The position numbers and the translations under genes are program-made. Positions 11,935-24,247 of a DNA stretch of 64,000 nt are shown piece after piece. This stretch comes from Aporrectodea caliginosa (Eukaryota > Annelida > Clitellata > Crassiclitellata > Lumbricidae): contig JACEVL010000062.1 in assembly GCA_020284085.1 (NCBI GenBank), positions 1,959,610 through 2,023,609 of the forward strand, written 5' to 3'. A model generated the notes under the pieces. That model was not told the origin of the DNA and ran no database searches. It was given only the letters and a program-made list of their open reading frames with translations. Every line of letters begins with the position of its first letter. The first letter of the stretch is position 1.

Positions 11935-12243
11935 TCAAAACACCGAGCGAGAGTTGCAAACACTGACTCCCTAGCAAGTCTCTGTTGACGAAGCTATTGT
12001 CCAACTTTGTCAGTTGAAGTTTGAAGCTCATTAAGCATTCAGTAGAAATCTAAAACAGCACATTCACTTTTCTCTTGCATTTGTTTAGCTTAGAAAAATA
12101 AAAGGCACCATAGTCGTAATAAAAAAGACACATCTGGGAGCCAGAATCAGAATTCTGCCAAATTGATCGACTAAGACACAAAATCAATTTGCAAATCGAA
12201 TTGCAAGAAACACATTGAACATGAACTTACCGTCCGTATTCCA
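11935..12243 (-). repeat. Orphan copy of the zinc-finger 5' flank
   Basis: Matches the sequence just upstream of copies 1 and 2, including CAGTAGAAATCTAAAACA (about 12040) and TTTCTCTTGCATTTGTTTA. No zinc-finger body is attached: the sequence to the left is LINE 3' end. It marks a partial duplication unit (about 11935-16925) that has lost its gene. Confidence 0.65.
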
Positions 12244-12247
12244 TTAA

Positions 12248-13225
12248 CCCTCGGGCTACCAAGGGGGGGGGGTTATTACGACCCTCCCCCTAGGTTTTTT
12301 GCTTAGAAAACTTGTTCCATGTGGAATATAATTTTGATAATTTAGGCAGCTGTAGCAGGAACTTTTGCGCACATTTTGAGGTAAACATCATTGTGATATC
12401 TCATGCCATTCAAAAGTTACACCCGATATACCCGAGGTACCAGGGGGGGGTTGATACGACCCCCCTTTAGTTTTTCGTCTATAGTGTACTCATTTTTCTT
12501 CCTGGAAGAGAAACAAATATACCATTCTTTAGAGGGAATGCAGGGCTTCATTTGCATACTTAGATGTTTGTCTTTTGAAAACCGGAAGTGATCAAAATAA
12601 ATAATAATACGCGTAATATGCGTGAAAAATGTCTGAATGGAAGGACTCTCCCCTTAGTTTTTTGTCGGTAGCGTATTCATTTATATTCCTGGAAGAGAAA
12701 CAAATATACCATTCTTTAGAGGGAATGTAGGGCTTCATTTGCATACCTAGATCTTTGTCTTTTGAATACCGGAAGTGATCAAAATAAATAATAATACGCG
12801 TAATCTGTGTGAAAACGGCTGAATACAGCATCACAACGTAAACCGATATATATGTATGGATATATATGTACGGATGTATATTTATATGTATATAAACATA
12901 TGTAGGGATGTATGTGTATCTTGGATACATAGATCAGTTTCAAAACACACATAAGTTTATATTTCTTTATCCAAAAAGTACAAAATGTACGCAATAATAT
13001 AAAATATCGCTAATTAAGGGGGTTCCGTTGTTAAAAGTGAAGTAATTTCGAGGTGCATTCACATAATGTACAACTAAATATACCATTCTGTGCAGAAATG
13101 AATGCTGAATCGAATGCTGTATTACAAGTTATGATAAGTGAAACCAAACACGAAATCCAGGGGGGGTCGTCTCAACCCCCCCCCTTTGGTAGCCCATGTC
13201 ACAAAAAAGCTTGGTAGCCCTAGGG
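12248..13225. mobile_element. TTAA-flanked piggyBac-like non-autonomous element, copy A
   Basis: The ends are CCCTCGGGCTACCAAG and its inverse CTTGGTAGCCCTAGGG, with TTAA on both sides (12244-12247 and 13226-13229). TTAA target duplication and a CCC terminus are hallmarks of piggyBac-type elements. No transposase is seen. The interior holds a ~175-bp internal duplication (about 12480 and 12655) and runs of G and C just inside each end. A near-identical copy is at 35310-36280. Confidence 0.9.
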
Positions 13226-14120
13226 TTAACTAAACTAGTCCTTTCACAATGCATTCAAAGGAATGCCCACGTGCTTTAACAGTCATGTGAAAATCAAAGT
13301 TAGCCGATTCCACAATAGAATCATGCATGCAGGATTTTGCAACTTTTTCTTCGATCGAAATCCAATCAAGATCAAACAGAGACCACTACAAAATGAAAAC
13401 TCCAAACTGCATCCCGTAGAAATGTCTGAATGGAAAGAAGAGCGGTTTTCCTTGAATCTATTGCCCAGGCTAATTATTGGTCCATGGTCTCTGAAGCCTT
13501 CGCTAGTCATGATATAAACAAGGTCTATGATAATATTATATTCCTATCAAAATACAAAAAAGCTTTTGATGAATCTGCCCACTTGCCACTGTAAATTACG
13601 GGGACAATTCATCCACAAGGAGACCCTGGTTGACACAGGGTTTGCTCAAGTCTAGCCTACATCAGGAATCCAAATGAAAGAAATAAAAATAACTTTCTTA
13701 CCTACTGGAATAAATTTAAAACAGTCCGTGAACTAGGTGAAAGAAATTATTATGCAGCTGGATTTAGCGAATACAGTAACTGTTAGTAATTCAAAGAAAA
13801 CCTGGAGGCTTTTACGGGTTCGAATATTATTTGGACGAACGATCACCATGATACTAACATTACTTCTCTACAATTCAATGGCAAAAAGATAACAGATCCA
13901 CGAGCAACAAGTTTAATGGTTACTTTAGGGGTATCGCCCAGTCACACTGGAGAAAAAGCCCTCATACTTAGCCTACTGCTCTTTTGAGAAATATATACCC
14001 AGAGCCGATTTTGACTCATTCGGACTGAGTAATACCTCTCCGACAAAATTATGCGTCTTGGACACATCACCCTCGACTCTCCTGGCAAAAGGGTTGATGT
14101 CATTGACCATAATATTGCTA

Positions 14121-14259
14121 CAGTATGGGAATTGTAAAAAAAAAATAACTGGGGGGTTAGACATTGATTTATGTTTTGGGTGTGAAATGTAGACTTTACT
14201 ATGGGAGCCTAAGAAAGACTAGGGGGTTGAACCCAGCCCCCCCGGCAATTCTCACCCTG
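14121..14259. mobile_element. Small hAT-like MITE (139 bp)
   Basis: The ends are CAGTATGGGAATTG and the inverse of CAGGGTGAGAATTG, flanked by the exact 8-bp repeat TATTGCTA (14113-14120 and 14260-14267). There is no coding capacity. Confidence 0.85.
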
Positions 14260-14413
14260 TATTGCTACATCCACATTACCCAGTATAGCATATCCTCTAG
14301 CAGCATAAAAATTAAAAAGATTGATTGATTAACTCCGCGGTCTTCCCCAAGCTGTAAAAATCTCCAAGATCGTCCCAATATACAAAAAAAGACTAGGGAT
14401 GAAGTATCTAATT

Positions 14414-14916
14414 GTTATACCGTAGTTTAGGCGGGTAAATTATTTGTATGTCTTCAATGCTGTACTTCACGTTGGTAAGTAAGCAGTCTACCTATGTCCA
14501 TGATAACTATTATCAATCCCGCTTCCAAATCATGAAGAAAAATGACCCAACTTCTATTTAACCAAAAAAATATTTTTCGTAAATGGAACTTTTATTTAGG
14601 CAAAGAACTATTCTCTCGGGTCCAGCTTCCAGTTACGGAAACAATTATAATTTTCTTCAATCCAGCTTCTACTGCATCAAAAACTTAGTTTCATCAATCC
14701 AGCTTCTATTTGCGGTAAAAATTATATCCACGTATCCAACTTCCAAAGTGCGGTTAGCAATTGGATCAATAAAGGATATACTTACTTACTTATTTAAATA
14801 CATTAATGGCTTCATCAATCTCACTTTCATTTAGGGAACCATTTTTTTCATCAATCCAGCTTCCGTTTTAATATGACGATATAAAATAATTTACCAACCT
14901 AAACTACGGGTTTACC
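14414..14916. mobile_element. hAT-like MITE, family A (CGTAGTTTACG ends, ATCAATCCAGCTTC core)
   Basis: The termini read ATACCGTAGTTTAGG and, inverted, TAAACCCGTAGTTTAGG. The repeated flank GTATCTAATT (14404-14413 and 14917-14926) is LINE coding sequence, so this copy landed in the LINE. The interior is a string of ~30-35-bp repeats built on ATCAATCCAGCTTCTATTT. A 5'-truncated ~50-bp LINE tail (CAATAAAGGATATACTTACT) lies inside it at about 14751-14798. Related copies are at 16266-16584, 25222-25400 (one end only), 51110-51599 and 62891-63377. Confidence 0.85.
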
Positions 14917-15599
14917 GTATCTAATTATAGACCAATATCGGTGACCATAGCCTACTTGTACTTCTCGAAATTCTTTGAAAAAGCCAATATTCTTTTTCCT
15001 TCACAGCATGGATTCCAATCTGGCTACTCTCCTGAAATGTCTCTACTAACCATGTAGGATAAAATTTCTAATGCTATTGAAAATAATTAGCCTAATTCTC
15101 CACTGGGATATTGTTCGACCTTGCTAAGGTACTTGACACCGTAAACCATACTATCCTGGATACACCAAATTAAATATCTACGGGATCCGAGGTACCCAAG
15201 GTAGTTTAGTAGTTTAGTATCTACTTTACGAACAGGTTTCAAATAGTTGGCTTTAATGTTTCCCTCTCAGACTAACGTAAAATCTACTTCGGAGTTCCTC
15301 AGGGTTCTATCCCAGGCCCCCTATTGTTCGTAATTAATATAAACAACTTACCCAATGCTTACTTTCTCACGTTCTTTACACGTCTCTTTCCATACTCCCT
15401 TAGTCACCCTGTACCATGATATAAATGTAGAGTGAAAATTTATGGCTGAGTGGTTACAAGCCAATAAAATAATTAACTCCCAACCATGGAAAGAACAAAT
15501 TATGTACTTTTGAATCCCACAAAAAGGACTGTCCTGCGGAACACTGTAAAAAATGCATAGAGGGCACCACAATCACTCAAGTGCGTTGAAATTTTTATT

Positions 15600-16103
15600 A
15601 TGGAGAAAATATTTACGGATATTACAGCATAGCTTACATTGACGAACTATACAAACGACCATTTTCAAACGCCACATTAATTAATTATTGCCGTCCGCTA
15701 GTTGCGAGACTTTATATCGATTTTTATTATAAGGTAACATTCTACTGATAGGGAAAAGCAATTTAAAGTTGTTGAAACTGATCGACAATTAACATGAATT
15801 AATTTTTCAAAGTAGATTATTTTGTAACCTTACCTCGAAGACTAGGTCGTTGAAAAGAGTGACATCATCGTTCTTTGTGCTCATTACGTAAACATGGAGT
15901 TTAACTCGTATCATAAGAGCTGTCAAATTTACCCTTGATGCAAACTTCCAGTTGAAAATCAGAAGTTTACATTGAACTAAGCTAGCGATTTTATATTCAA
16001 ATAATTTTGCAAGCATCTATCACACAACATGCCTTCGACAGATTTTCTGACATTTGTTGTAATTTAAAAAATGGGACATTGAGACGAAAACGCGGGAATA
16101 GAA
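15600..16103. repeat. CRE-like block of the partial unit
   Basis: Homologous to the 9120-9560 block; the palindrome is degraded to GTGACATCATCGTTC near 15860, followed by CTCATTACGTAAACATGG. No gene. It ends at the hAT insertion at 16104. Confidence 0.6.
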
Positions 16104-16846
16104 TAGAGTGACCATTTACTGGCCGTCAAAAACCGGGACACTTTTAGGAAAACTAACAGTAACTTGTAATTACTTAAGTATGGGACTATAGGAGGGCCTA
16201 ACCTTATAGGCCTACTTCCTAGTTACAAACTTCCCACTCGCTTCCAGTTCCCTGATCGTTGACTTGGTTAAATCGTAGTTTACGTTGCTAATTTATTTCA
16301 CAACAAAATGCGTTGCTAAATTATTGACTGTTATATCAGAAAACTTTCGACAGTTTTGGTGCTTTGAAAGTGGATAAATGTCCATAACTATCATCAATCC
16401 AACTTCTATTTACGCAAATATTATTTTAATCAATCCAACTTCTAGTTTCACAAGAAACTATTTTCATCATTCCAACTGCTACTTTCACGGAATTGAAACC
16501 ATCATATTAATTTAGCAACGTAGGTCCTAACCTACGGGATTGAAAACACGTTATTAATTAAACAACGTTAACTACGGTTTAACCTTTGACTTGACTTTTA
16601 TACTGAAGAATTTGTCATCTTTGCGTGTTTGAAGTTTCTGTGTAAGTTGTTTTAGCGCCACTGTTGTTGTGACAATTGTTGTATTATCGCTTTCAATGTA
16701 TAAAAGTTCTGCAACACTGAACAGTGTCAGCTGGTTGTGTCAAAAACCGGGACAATTTTGCCCTTTAGCACAAGTTGTCGGGACACCGGGACACACCACA
16801 TAAAACCGGGACATGTCCCGGAAAACCGGGATGTATGGTCACCCTA
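16104..16846. mobile_element. hAT-like non-autonomous element with nested MITE
   Basis: The left end is TAGAGTGACCAT and the right end GGTATGGTCACCCTA-like (inverse TAGGGTGACCATAC with one difference), flanked by the exact 8-bp repeat GAATAGAA (16096-16103 and 16847-16854). The ends carry CCGGGACA repeats. A family A MITE sits inside at 16266-16584. Confidence 0.88.
16266..16584. mobile_element. hAT-like MITE, family A, nested
   Basis: The ends are GGTTAAATCGTAGTTTACG and the inverse of GGTTAAACCGTAGTTAACG. The flanks are GTTGACTT (16258-16265) and TTTGACTT (16585-16592), a 7-of-8 match. The core has about four repeats of the ATCAATCCAACTTC type. Confidence 0.82.
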
Positions 16847-16928
16847 GAATAGAACCAAGTGCCGATCTTATTCCATTTAATGTTAAGTCATATAATTATT
16901 ATTTACCACGGTGATATCTTGTAGATAA

Positions 16929-17859
16929 GGGCCCGTTCACATATTATATAACGCTCAAGGGGTAGGTGGGTGGGTTCCTGTTTTGTTAGCGTTATAGGTT
17001 TATGGTGGGTGGGGTAGGTTCAAGGTTTCGTTATATAACAAACTTTTTCAGCTTATGCTATTTTGCTTGTTTGTCTGACCATTGGACTTTCACTGTAATA
17101 TTTTAATAAATATTCTTCATCACTAATTGTGTTTTAGTTACTTACTCACTCAGCGCTTTGCATAATATGGGATGTGGCTAGCTGGTAGGTAGCAGCGCTC
17201 TATTTCAAACTATTCGAGGGTGGCCATATTGTTCATTTAGGACGCATTCTCAATCAAGAAATCAATAAATTTCGTTTAATATTCAAAGTATCACACTGAC
17301 AGGTCGCAACTTGTGACAAGTATAAGGTAACAAAATTGTCTTTAATAGCTCTGAGAGTTAGCCATGAATTAATTGGTTATTATACCATTGACTCAGTTCT
17401 GACTGCTACAAGTTGAAAATAAGATAATTAGAAGTGGTGTTGTAAGTTACGGCAGCTTAAATGAGGTGATGAATGAGCGAATGAGGTGATAAATGAGTGA
17501 TGTGATGAATGATTTATAAGTAGGGGATAATGTATTTAGTAGTAGTACAAGTTTTCAAATAGTACACGAGATATAAAATTTCGGGGGTGGGGGCGTAGAG
17601 TAGTGGTAACATCATTGGTGACATTCGTCGACTACCCAATTTAGTTGCCGTAATTAATACAAGTAAATTCAGCGCCATTATTACGATGTACAGGAGCTCC
17701 ATACTGGTCTAAGCATTATTAGCACGAGAGAGGGGGTAGGGGGTAGGAAGCATATCTGTTAAATAATATATAGGGGGGGGGGGGTCACAGCTGCTGTTAT
17801 GTAACGTTATTAAAGGTGGGATTGAGATTTTTTGCTTTATATAATATGTGAACGGCCCC
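16929..17859. mobile_element. PIF/Harbinger-like non-autonomous element
   Basis: The ends are GGGCCCGTTCACATATTATA and its near-perfect inverse (right end TATAATATGTGAACGGCCCC). The 3-bp flank TAA (16926-16928 and 17860-17862) and the empty site seen in other units (AGATAAACATTGG) support a 3-bp target duplication, as in PIF/Harbinger. No transposase frame was recognised. Confidence 0.82.
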
Positions 17860-19286
17860 TAAACATAATAAGGATACCCAGTTGCCTCAGATTTATAAGG
17901 ATAAGACAAATGAACTGGATCCGTCATTAACTTCGTGGAAATTCACCTTTGAGAATAGTCACTATAGTGCATAAAGGAAGAACAGAAAGAGAGAAAGCTA
18001 CAGTGAGACCTTGAACAATGCCGTTGGACTGGAATGCGGATAACAGAAGCAGGCGATGGCTACAATGAAGTTAAAGGGAAAACACAAAATAGAGATAAAA
18101 GTCGTCATTGGATTCCTAGAAATGACAAAAGAAAATGGAACTTTCCCATGAAGCACGATATCAATGAAGACTAGCCATTCAGTTGATTCCAGTAATTAAA
18201 AAGTCAAATGGCATTGACGTCAACAGCAAATAATTTGTTGAGCACTAATGTAGAACTGCAATATTCTACACTCGTAAACTTTGGATCTGCGGGAAAATGG
18301 ACTGGAGTTGTGACTGGTTGCTCCATTATTTCAAACAAAGTACAATAGGTCTGTTTAGGCGCGTTAATTGTTCACGGTGTTTTAACTGTGTTATCGGCTG
18401 CATACGAATGCGAAGAGAAATAAATTTTAAAACCCAAATAGAATAAATTCATACCCGAGTTGATTAATAATGGCCTATTCGGGTCACAAACATTCCCACC
18501 CTTCAATATGCTGTGGCAAATAACTGCGGATCTATGTTCCGCCCTCAGCTGTTCGTGGATGTTCTATTTATAAGAGTCGTTACTGGTCAACAATGAGAAA
18601 AAAAAAACATGAAACAAACTTTATTTGCTAAAACATTACAACATAAACAGCATCGTTAGGTCTATCACTAGCAATGATTATCTGTGAAATTATCGTTGCA
18701 ATTACTTCCTCATTGCAGCAACGAAACTGTAAAAGATTGATAGGACGACTATAAAATATATGTGAGAACAACACGATCGTGAGAAGTATGCCATCAGGGC
18801 AATAACAAAAACAGTTCAATATAGTTAAAGTACCTAACTAGACACAAGCGAAATAATCCTAACTAATTTAACAAAAACTACCTTAACTGATTTAACAAAA
18901 ACTGTTTCATAAACAAAAGACAAAATGAAGGATGCTTGAATAGGTCATATCCAACAGGAATATTCTGTTGTACTGTACTAAAGCTGTTACTTTTAATACA
19001 AAACTAATATGCATGAATTCACTCATGCATATCATCATAGATTGAGTAGCCCCACACTTTCATTGTTTCTTAGTAGACTCGAATATCGCGAAAATGTTTT
19101 CTTTTATAAAGCCGACACAGAATGGTTTGTCTTCGTTTCAGGTTCATTCATGTATTTCAGACGAAGTACATAAAATGTTTTCTGACATACCTGAAATTAT
19201 CGCGCGGGAATGTTCTCTGGCCTTTCTGAAGTAATGATCCCAAGATAATTTTGCGGACTGTACACTGCAGCACATGTAGGCCCTAT
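17860..19286. repeat. Unit 2: LINE C-terminus-like block, TTGACGTCAA block and zinc-finger 3' flank
   Basis: Contains AACTGGATCCGTCATTAAC and downstream text homologous to 4890 onward, TTGACGTCAA near 18217, and the GCATCGTTAGG block near 18650 with AATAAA (minus) at 18620-18625. No independent gene is seen. Confidence 0.65.
18620..18625 (-). promoter_or_regulatory. Candidate poly(A) signal AATAAA for zinc-finger copy 2
   Basis: About 660 bp downstream of the stop codon, in the same context (ACAAACTTTATT on the + strand) as in the other three copies. Confidence 0.45.
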
Positions 19287-20543
19287 TTACAAACTTGAGC
19301 CAGACACTGGGTGGACTTTTTCATGACTTAGCCGATTTGAAGCACTCGAGAACGTTTTCTGACATATCTGGCAAAGGTATGGTTTCTCTCCAGTATGTAT
19401 CCTCGTGTGCCTCTTTAGACGACTTTTATCATTAGTTTTATACCCACATAATTGGCAGTGGTGTGGTTTCTCTCCAGTGTGAATTCTTGCATGACTTATA
19501 AAATTACAAGATCGGCTAAACCGTTTTAGACATGACTGGCACTGGTATGGTTTTTCTCCAGTATGGATTCGAACATGATCTCGTAGTTGTGACGATCGCG
19601 AAAAACTTTGTTTGCATATCTGACATTGGTGTGGTCTCTCTCCAGTATGGATTTTAACATGATCTTGTAGGCTTGAATAAGTGAGAAATGTTTTTTGACA
19701 AAGAATACACAGAAATGGTTTCTCTTCAGAGTGCGTTTTTTCATGACTTTTCAGGCCTGAAGTGTTTGAGAACCTTTTCTGACATACCCGGCAAAGGTAT
19801 GGTTTCTCTCCAGTGTGTGTTCTCATATGTCTTCTTAGATTACTTTCATACTTAGTTTTCAAATCACATAACTGGCATTTGAGTTGTTTTACTCCGGTAT
19901 GAATTCTTGCATGACGTACTAGATGTGAAGATTGTGAAAAACGTTTTTGACATATTTGGCATTGGTGAGGCCTCTCTCCAGTATGGATTCTTGCATGAAT
20001 TGTTAGATGTGAAGATTTGGGAAAACGTTTTTGACATATTTGGCATTGGTAAGATTTCTCTCCGGTATGAATCCTTGCATGAAGTGTCAGACTTACAGCT
20101 TGGGAAAAACGTTTTTGACATATTTGACATTGGTAATGCTTCTCTCCAGTATGGATTCTGATATGGATCTGTAGAGTGCGAGAATGAGAAAATCTTTGTT
20201 TACATACTTCGCACTGAAATGGTTTCTCACCAGTATGGGTTCTAGTGTGTGTTTTCAGACTCGAAGAGCATGCGAATGTTTTCTGACAGACCAGGCAAGA
20301 ATTTGCTTTTCCTCCAGTATGTAATCTCATGTGCTTCTGTAGGTTATAGGTGTGCGTAAATAATCTTTTGCAAAACTCGCATTCGTGTGTCTTTGCTTTG
20401 GCAAGACTTTGCGTCTTTTCCTTTGCATGACTATCCAGCACAAGTGATTTCTGACATATCTGGAATCTTTCTGTCTTTTCTTGTATTGCATTTCCGATGG
20501 AATGGCCTAATGAATCCTTGGAGGAAATGTTTTCGGACATCAT
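19287..20543 (-). CDS. C2H2 zinc-finger protein, intact copy (13 fingers, 418 aa)
   Basis: A single uninterrupted frame from ATGATG (20543) to TAA at 19287. Residues 1-54 are a basic, Ser/Lys-rich leader with one degenerate half-finger (FQICQKS..DSH). Thirteen C2H2 fingers follow from about residue 55 to 411, joined by TGEKP/TGERP linkers, and a short tail ends VSGSSL. Fingers 7 and 12 have the 'CQLC..KT...S.L.RH' form, lacking the usual Phe. No KRAB, BTB, ZAD or SCAN domain is visible, so any effector domain would need an unseen upstream exon; an in-frame TGA just upstream of the start argues that this is the true start. Poly-finger proteins bind DNA in the nucleus, often repressing transposons or genes. 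It is the only unbroken member of the four-copy array and so the best candidate for function. Confidence 0.9.
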   Translation of the reverse strand: MMSENISSKDSLGHSIGNAIQEKTERFQICQKSLVLDSHAKEKTQSLAKAKTHECEFCKRLFTHTYNLQKHMRLHTGGKANSCLVCQKTFACSSSLKTHTRTHTGEKPFQCEVCKQRFSHSRTLQIHIRIHTGEKHYQCQICQKRFSQAVSLTLHARIHTGEKSYQCQICQKRFPKSSHLTIHARIHTGERPHQCQICQKRFSQSSHLVRHARIHTGVKQLKCQLCDLKTKYESNLRRHMRTHTGEKPYLCRVCQKRFSNTSGLKSHEKTHSEEKPFLCILCQKTFLTYSSLQDHVKIHTGERPHQCQICKQSFSRSSQLRDHVRIHTGEKPYQCQSCLKRFSRSCNFISHARIHTGEKPHHCQLCGYKTNDKSRLKRHTRIHTGEKPYLCQICQKTFSSASNRLSHEKVHPVSGSSL

Positions 20544-20969
20544 TAGTAATCATGAATTGTCGGAGTTTGTCTTTAAGATATGATTTTTCACAAAGCCAGA
20601 GTTGAATGTACTGAACCTCTAGCAAGACTAGTTTCTGTAGACGAAATTATTCTCGAATTTGGCCAGTTGTAGTTTGAAGCTCACTAAGCATTCAGTAGAA
20701 ATCTAAAACACCACATTCACTTTTTTCTTGTTTTTATTTATTAATATTGTTGACCTAAAAAATAACAAGCATTGTTGTCCTACAATAAAAGACATATCTA
20801 GGAGAAAGATTAAGAATTCTGCTATGTTGACCGCCTGTGACACAATAACAATAATTATTTGCAAAGGAATTGCAACAAAAAACATTGAACATGAAGTTAC
20901 AGTCCGTATTCCATAATCTAGAATAGGCATTTATACGAATGCGCATGTACTTTAACATGTGAAAATCAC
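20544..20969 (-). repeat. Zinc-finger 5' flank block, copy 2
   Basis: Includes CAGTAGAAATCTAAAACA near 20692 and sequence alignable with the flanks of copies 1 and 4. The + strand then leads into LINE relics. No extra exon recognised. Confidence 0.55.
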
Positions 20970-23125
20970 AGTTAACTGATTCCACAATAGAACCATGCAG
21001 TATTTTCCTACCATTTCTTTGCTTCACAAATAATCAAAACCCAAAAGAGAATGGGCCACAACAAAATAAAAACGCCTAACTGCAATCCGTGGAAATGTTA
21101 TAATTGAAAGGAGAGCGGCTTGCCTTGAATCTATTGCCCATTATTGGTCCCCGGTCTCTGAAGACTGCGCTAGTCATGATATAAACAAGGCCTACGATTT
21201 ATTCCTATCAAAATGTGAAGATGCCTATGGGGAATCCTTCCCAGTTCCCACTGTAAATTACGAGGACAATTCATCCCAAAATAGACCCTGGATGGCACAG
21301 GGTTTACTCAAGTCTTGCAAAAGTAAATTTCCCTATTTCTCATTTCATTTAATTCATTCAGAGGACTTAGTCCTACATGCATAGCGCCCATTCAAGATAA
21401 CCTAATCAGAGGGGCTCCCAGTCCAATTCCGGAAATAAATAACAATACTATAGCCTACTTGAAATACACCAGGAACTGAAATGAAAGTAATAAAAATAAC
21501 TTTGTTACCTGGAGGGATAAATTTTTAAACAGTCCGTATATACATACAAGGTGAACGAAAATATTATGCAGCTGAATTTAGAAAATATAGTAATAATTAA
21601 AAGAAGACCTGGAGCCTTTTACAGGATGTAATTTGGACGAGCAATAACGATGATAGCAACATCAGTTCTCTAAAAAGATCAATGCGATTAAGATAACAGA
21701 AAGCCTACACGAGCAACTGTTCAATAGTTAGTTTACGAGTATCGCACAGTCACTGGAGAAAAAATCCCTAAAACATCCTACTCTTTTGAGAAATAGACTA
21801 CATACCCATGCCCTGTCTGCACTCATTGGGACTCGGTAATACCTCCCCAAAGAAATTATACGTCTTGGACACACCAACTATGACTCTCATAGCAAAGGGA
21901 GTGTGATATTGACTCTATTATTGCTGCTGGATTCTAACCTGGATAATGCTTCTACTAAGTGTGCAGGATACAATTGCTAATGGTATTGAAAATAACAAAT
22001 ACTCCACTGGAATATTCTTCGACCTTGCTAAGGCATTTGACACCTTCCATCAGGCTGTTCTATTAAAGAAATCAAATATCTACGGGATCCGAGATACCCA
22101 GCTCAAATGGTTTACTAGCTACTTTATGAACAGGTCCCAAATAGATAGTTGCAATAGTTCCCTCTTGGACTTTATTGTATATTCGTTTAATGAAATCTCC
22201 AGCTGATAAACCGCAGCTATTACAATCTAATGATTACGTGTAATCTACTTCGGAGTTCCCTCAGGGTTCTATCCTAGGCTAACTGTGACTCTCATAACAA
22301 AGGGTTTGATGATATTGACCCTATTATTGCTGCATCCACATTACCCAGTATAGTTTATCCGCTAGGAGGAGTAATAGATTGCTCGCTTAACTCCGCGGCC
22401 TTCCCCCAAGCTCTAAACAAACCATGGTTGTCCCAGTATTAAAAAAACTAGAAACGAAGTATCTAATTATAGACCAATCTCGTTGTTACCATACATGTCA
22501 TGTACTTCCCCAAATTCTTTGAAAAAGCAATGTATGAACGTCGCAATATTCTTTTTTCTTCACAGTATGGATTTCAACCTGGCCACTCCCCTTATATGCT
22601 TTTCCTAAGCATACAGGATAAAATGTCTAATGTTATTGAAAATAATGAATACTCCATTGGAAAATTCTTCACCCTTGCTAAGGCATTTGACACCGTAATT
22701 CATATATACACTGCATCCAATGTACTCAACTCAAAATGGTTTACTAGCTGCTTTATGAACACGTCCCAAATAGCTAGTTGTAATGTTCCCTCTAGGACTA
22801 ATGTCTAATCTACCTCGGAGTTCCACAGCGTTCTATCCTAGGCCCCTATTGTTCCTAATTTATGTTAACCACTCACCCAATGTTTTCTCTGTCTTATATT
22901 CCGTATAATATTCGCTGGCGACTCAAATGTATTCTATTCCCATACTTCTTTAGACACCCGGTACTATGATGTAATGTAGAGTTAAAATTTATAGCTTTGT
23001 GGTTAAAATTTACTCTCAACCATGAACAAAAACTATATACTTTTGAAATTCCAAAGGAAGGACTGTCCTGCGGACCACTCAAGGATATGCATAGAGGGCA
23101 CGCCAATCACCCAAGCGCGTTTACA
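20970..23125 (+). mobile_element. LINE reverse-transcriptase relic with internal duplication
   Basis: The frame at 21946-22206 reads IFFDLAKAFDTFHQAVLLKK then YGIRDTQLKWFTSYFMNRSQ, classic non-LTR reverse-transcriptase blocks. A second, diverged copy of the same part follows at about 22500-22800 (SSQYGFQPGHSPYM, ENNEYSIGKFF). The blocks around 21890 and 22300 duplicate the text DIDPIIAAS. Many stops and frameshifts: inactive. Confidence 0.85.
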
Positions 23126-23259
23126 TTTTTGGTATGGAGAAAATATTTTGGAAAATTGCCAGAATTTAGCCTGTGATACTTTACACGTGTAATTATTACA
23201 AGAGAACATTCTAGTGAAAAGGAAAGGCAGTTGAAAATTGTTAAAACTGATTGACAATC

Positions 23260-24247
23260 GACGATGAACATGAAATAACTTTAAAAATTAGATTTGTAAC
23301 CTTACCTCGTAGACAAGAGCGTTGATAACAGTGACGTCATCATTCTTTGTGTTCATTACGTAAACAAAGAGCTTATATGTATAATATATTATCGTATTAT
23401 AAGAGGTGTCAAATTCACCATTGATGCAATCTTCGAGTTGTAAATCAAACGTTTAGGCCTACATTGCAGTAAACTAACGATTTGATATTCAAATAATTTT
23501 CCGAGTATTCAACATCAAACGTGACGTCGAAAGATTTTCGAACATTTGTTGCAATTTAAAAAAGAATGAGATATTGAGACGATTACGCAGGAAGAAAACC
23601 AAGTAACGATCTTATTCCATTTGATGTTCATAGGCCTAACTCAAATATATTAAATGATACTATACAGTGATAGTAATCATAAGAGAATATTCTACTAGAT
23701 GGGTAAAGCAATTTTAAATTGTGAAAACTGATCGATAATCGACGATTAACATGAATTAATTTTCAAAAGTAGGCCTACATTATTTTAGAACCGTAGGCCT
23801 ACTTAGTAGACTTGGTCGTTGACAAGAGTGACGTCATCATTCTTTGTGCTCATTACGTAGGCCTAAACATGGAGTTCATAAAAATTATTTTATTATAAGA
23901 GTTGTCAAATTCACATTTGATGAAAACTTCCAGTTTGAAATCAAAGTTTACATTGCAGTAAACTAACGATTTTATATTCAAATAATTTTGCGAGTATTTA
24001 AAACACAACATGACTTCGACAGATTTTCAGATATTTGTTGCAAATAAAAAGATGGGATATTCCGACGAAAACGCAGAAAGAGAATCGAAAGTCGATCTTT
24101 TTCTATTTAATGTTGAAGTCAATAACTATTTTATACATGTTCATAATTATTTTGAAGAAAAACATTGGCAGGATAGCCAGTTGATTAAGAATTCTGGCTA
24201 TCAGAAGAGTCACCACGATGAAACAAACAGAGATGAAGGCGTGTTAG
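23260..24247. repeat. Two tandem copies of the CRE-like block, unit 2
   Basis: Two side-by-side copies (about 23270-23640 and 23700-24240), each with GTGACGTCATCATTCTTTG and ATTACGTA. The second includes a short frame from 24010 (ATGACTTCGACAGATTTTCA) that is open only by chance; sister copies at 9439, 16029 and 43681 do not keep it. These copies are the best place to see TAGGCCTA insertions (see findings). Confidence 0.65.

Larger units (their letters stand above)
13262..15590 (+). mobile_element. LINE reverse-transcriptase relic, interrupted by two MITEs
   Basis: Pieces include the conserved lead-in near 13500 (LSSKYKKAFDES-like), an SNYRPIS motif split by the MITE at 14414-14916, then QHGFQSGYS-like text near 15005, FDLAK near 15115 and PRPPIVRN-like sequence near 15320. 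It is heavily frameshifted. Insertions at 14121-14259 and 14414-14916 have clean target duplications taken from LINE sequence. Confidence 0.75.

Noticed and set aside
12592..12994. Tyr/Ile/His-rich frames in the TTAA element (also near 35646-36048)
   Set aside because: They arise from TATATGTA repeats and differ between the two copies; no transposase motif.
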